Shown here: piece by piece, positions 6,010 to 7,876 of the stretch
Numbering within the stretch: position 1 is the first letter of the stretch
Layout: each line of letters begins with the position of its first letter
Origin: Tagaea sp.
GTDB lineage: Bacteria; Pseudomonadota; Alphaproteobacteria; CACIAM-22H2
Assembly: GCA_023653245.1 (NCBI GenBank)
Contig: JAMNXK010000076.1
Location: 1 to 7,876 of the forward strand
Direction: 5' to 3'
DNA length: 7,876 bases
Position numbers and translations under genes: made by a program
The notes under the pieces: model-generated
The model's input: the letters and a program-made list of their open reading frames with translations, nothing else
What the model was told of the DNA's origin: nothing
Database searches by the model: none

Positions 6010-7113
6010 CTAGCGATCCCGGGGGTCGAGCGCGTCGCGCAAGCCGTCGCCCAGGAAATTCAGGCAGAACAGCGTGACGGTCAGGAAGATCGCCGGAAAG
6101 ACCAGCAGATGCGTGTTGCCCTGGATGTTGCGCGCCCCGTCGGCGATGAGCACGCCCCAGCTGGTCATCGGCTCCTGCACGCCCAGCCCTAGGAACGACA
6201 GGAAGCTTTCGAGCAGGATCACTTTGGGGACCAGCAGCGTGGTGTAGACCGCGACGGGCCCCAGCGTGTTCGGCACGATGTGCCGCGCGAGCACGCCGCG
6301 CGTGCCCACCCCCAGCACCTCGGCGGCTTGCACGAATTCGCGGCGTTTGAGGCTCAGCGTCTGGCCGCGCACGATGCGCGCCATGTCGAGCCATTCGACC
6401 GCGCCCACGGCCAGGAACATCAGCACGAAGTTCCGGCCGAAAAACACGACCAGCATGATCACGAAGAAGATGAAGGGCAGCGAGTAGAGCACGTCGACCG
6501 CGCGCATCATCAGCGCGTCGATGCGCCCGCCCAGCAGCCCCGCAACGGCGCCGTAGGTCACGCCGATCAGGATGGCCACGAAGGTCGCGAGCAGGCCGAT
6601 CGCCAGGCTGACCCGCCCGGCGATCAGCGAGCGCGCCAGCAGATCGCGCCCGTTGCCGTCGGTGCCGAACAGGAAGCGATGGCGCTCGATCGCGACCTCG
6701 ATCGTCAGGCGCTTGCCTTCGTCGGCGCGTTCGATCACCCGCGCGGGCCCGAATAGGTCCGAGCGCTCGAAAAAGGCCAGGCCGCGCTCGTCGATGGCGC
6801 GCGGGGATTCGAGGACCACGCGCAAGACATCGCGCGTTTCGACGCGCTCGACCGCGCGGGCGCGCAAGCGCGAAGCCACGCGGGCGAGCCCGTCCTCCAG
6901 CCGCTCGGCCGTCGGCTGGGCGGCGAGCGAGGGCGCCACGCGCACATAGTCGGGGAAGACGCGGTCGTAGGAATGGTCGAGCAGCAACGGGCCGAACACG
7001 CTGGCGAGCGTCACGGCGATCAGCACGTAGATGCTGGCCACGGCCGCGCGGTTGCGCGCCAGGCGCGCGGCCGCGTCGCCCCACAACGACGCCGGGACCA
7101 GGACGGCGCTCAT
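6010..7113 (-). CDS. oppC: Oligopeptide ABC transporter permease OppC
   Basis: Inner-membrane permease subunit, 367 residues. The first membrane helix is about 24-44 (NRAAVASIYVLI...), the core begins at LFGTDGNGRDLLARS (148-162), further helices are near 166-195, 209-238, 286-310 and 335-353, and the coupling (EAA) loop is around 260-282 (EFVQAAEVLGV to RHIVPN). The runs WLDMARIVRGQTLSLKRREF (241-260), ESFLSFLGLGVQEPMTSWGV (302-321) and the ending GDGLRDALDPRDR closely match enterobacterial OppC and are unlike YejE. It is about 65 residues longer than E. coli OppC (302), and the extra sequence lies in the periplasmic stretch about 46-146 between helix 1 and the core. Its ATG overlaps the oppB TGA by an ATGA, with no clear ribosome site, and its TAG abuts the ATPase start. 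Confidence 0.93.
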   Translation of the reverse strand: MSAVLVPASLWGDAAARLARNRAAVASIYVLIAVTLASVFGPLLLDHSYDRVFPDYVRVAPSLAAQPTAERLEDGLARVASRLRARAVERVETRDVLRVVLESPRAIDERGLAFFERSDLFGPARVIERADEGKRLTIEVAIERHRFLFGTDGNGRDLLARSLIAGRVSLAIGLLATFVAILIGVTYGAVAGLLGGRIDALMMRAVDVLYSLPFIFFVIMLVVFFGRNFVLMFLAVGAVEWLDMARIVRGQTLSLKRREFVQAAEVLGVGTRGVLARHIVPNTLGPVAVYTTLLVPKVILLESFLSFLGLGVQEPMTSWGVLIADGARNIQGNTHLLVFPAIFLTVTLFCLNFLGDGLRDALDPRDR

Positions 7114-7876
7114 TCGTAACGCACGCGCGGATCGAGGGCGGCGTAAAGCACGTCGACGACCAAGTTGAAGACGAGCACGAACACCGCCACGACCACCACC
7201 GTGCCCATCACCAGCGTGTAGTCGCGGTTCAAGGCGCCCTCGACGAAATAGCGCCCGATGCCGGGCAGGCCGAAGATCGTCTCGACCACCACCGAGCCGG
7301 TGAGCAACGCCGCCGCCGTCGGCCCGAGATAGGAGACGACCGGCAGCAGCGCGCCGCGCAGCGCATGCTCGATCACATGGCGCGGCCCGAGCCCGAGCGA
7401 GCGCAGCGTGCGGATATGGTCGGCGCGCAAGGCTTCGATCATCGACGCGCGGGTGAGGCGCGCCACCACCGCGATCTGCGGCAAGGCGAGCACCACGACC
7501 GGCAGAATCGCGTTGCGCAATGCGCCGTCGTTCCAGCCGCCGACCGGCAGCCAGGCGAGCGTCAGGCCGAAGGCGATCTGCAGCGCGGGCGCGACGACGA
7601 AATTGGGGATGGTCACGCCGGCGGTGGCGAAGCCGACGACCGCGTGATCGAGCGCGCCGTTCTGGCGCGTGGCGGCGATCGCCCCCAGCGTCACGCCGAC
7701 GAGCAAAGCGAGCAGGATGGCGCTCGCCCCCAGCGCCATCGATACCGGCAGGCCTTGGGCGAGGATTTGGCTCACGGAGAAATCGCGCAGGAAGAAGGAA
7801 GGGCCCAAATCGCCGCGCAGCAAATTGCCCAGATACATCAGATATTGCTCGTGCAGCGGCCGGTCGAGCCCGTAGG
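7110..7876 (-). CDS. oppB: Oligopeptide ABC transporter permease OppB (5' end outside window)
   Basis: Inner-membrane permease partner of OppC. The frame is open to the right edge and 254 residues are visible, beginning YGLDRPLHEQYLMYLGNLLR. An internal Met at 7838 could be mistaken for the start, but the residues ahead of it match OppB proteins, so the gene continues beyond the window. By comparison with E. coli OppB (306 residues), about 50 residues including the first membrane helix are missing. Visible hallmarks are RGDLGPSF, the helix-rich middle, ARLTRASMIEALRADHIRTL followed by LGLGPRHVIEHAL and LLPVVSYLG (the coupling loop region), GSVVVETIFGLPGIGRYFVE, LNRDYTLVMG and the ending VDVLYAALDPRVRYE. 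The stop overlaps the oppC start (ATGA). Upstream, the operon is expected to hold the binding protein OppA, but that is outside the window. Confidence 0.93.
   Translation of the reverse strand, partial: YGLDRPLHEQYLMYLGNLLRGDLGPSFFLRDFSVSQILAQGLPVSMALGASAILLALLVGVTLGAIAATRQNGALDHAVVGFATAGVTIPNFVVAPALQIAFGLTLAWLPVGGWNDGALRNAILPVVVLALPQIAVVARLTRASMIEALRADHIRTLRSLGLGPRHVIEHALRGALLPVVSYLGPTAAALLTGSVVVETIFGLPGIGRYFVEGALNRDYTLVMGTVVVVAVFVLVFNLVVDVLYAALDPRVRYE

Noticed and set aside
4027..6192. Very long plus-strand open frame (721 codons) opposite the transporter ATPase, and other long antisense frames
   Set aside because: Composition is Arg/Ala/His-rich with no domain, it lies antisense to motif-complete genes, and such stop-free frames are expected from GC-rich codon bias.
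4409..7084. 891-codon minus-strand frame covering oppC and the ATPase gene
   Set aside because: It is an out-of-frame reading of two real genes with Arg/Ala/Gly-rich low-complexity content; the true frames carry all family motifs.
6010..7113. Calling the permease YejE because the ATPase is YejF-like
   Set aside because: The core and C-terminal motifs (WLDMARIVRGQTLSLKRREF, DGLRDALDPRDR) match OppC; YejE has different sequence in these places.

Overview
The window looks like a chromosomal segment from a high-GC alphaproteobacterium, most likely near the Rhodospirillales. Four things suggest this: the GC- and CG-rich codon use, a SAM-II riboswitch upstream of metZ (SAM-II is best known from Alphaproteobacteria), a tRNA-Gly(CCC) of the usual alphaproteobacterial type with encoded CCA, and an Opp-type peptide transporter whose OppC carries an enlarged periplasmic region. 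I saw no mobile element, CRISPR array, phage gene or obvious foreign island. Coding density is very high and every intact gene has its key motifs.

Left half, minus strand (about 1-3700): one compact transcription unit running leftwards. A promoter (TTGACA, 17-base spacer, TAGCTT) leads directly into a SAM-II aptamer, then a short hairpin and a strong intrinsic terminator, all before the ribosome binding site of metZ (O-succinylhomoserine sulfhydrylase). Behind metZ come apaG (46-base gap), folE (13-base gap, TTG start), argE (4-base gap) and a truncated ORF whose start overlaps the argE end. No terminator is visible between these genes, so the SAM sensor may govern the whole set as well as methionine synthesis.

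Centre, plus strand (about 3700-4430): a promoter divergent from that of metZ serves tRNA-Gly(CCC), followed 19 bases later by a GNAT acetyltransferase of the RimJ/RimL type. The acetyltransferase converges on the transporter operon, and the two reading frames overlap by an 8-base palindrome that supplies both stop codons.

Right half, minus strand (4420-7876): the downstream part of an oligopeptide ABC transporter operon, in order oppB (5' end outside the window), oppC, and a single ATPase with two nucleotide-binding domains in place of separate OppD and OppF. The junctions are an ATGA overlap and a direct TAG-ATG abutment, which implies translational coupling. The substrate-binding protein is not in the window.

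The most interesting element is the metZ leader. The 3' strand of the SAM-II pseudoknot and the bases just after it can pair with both arms of the downstream terminator, giving a concrete ligand-controlled antiterminator/terminator model. I did not find a wholly new protein system here.
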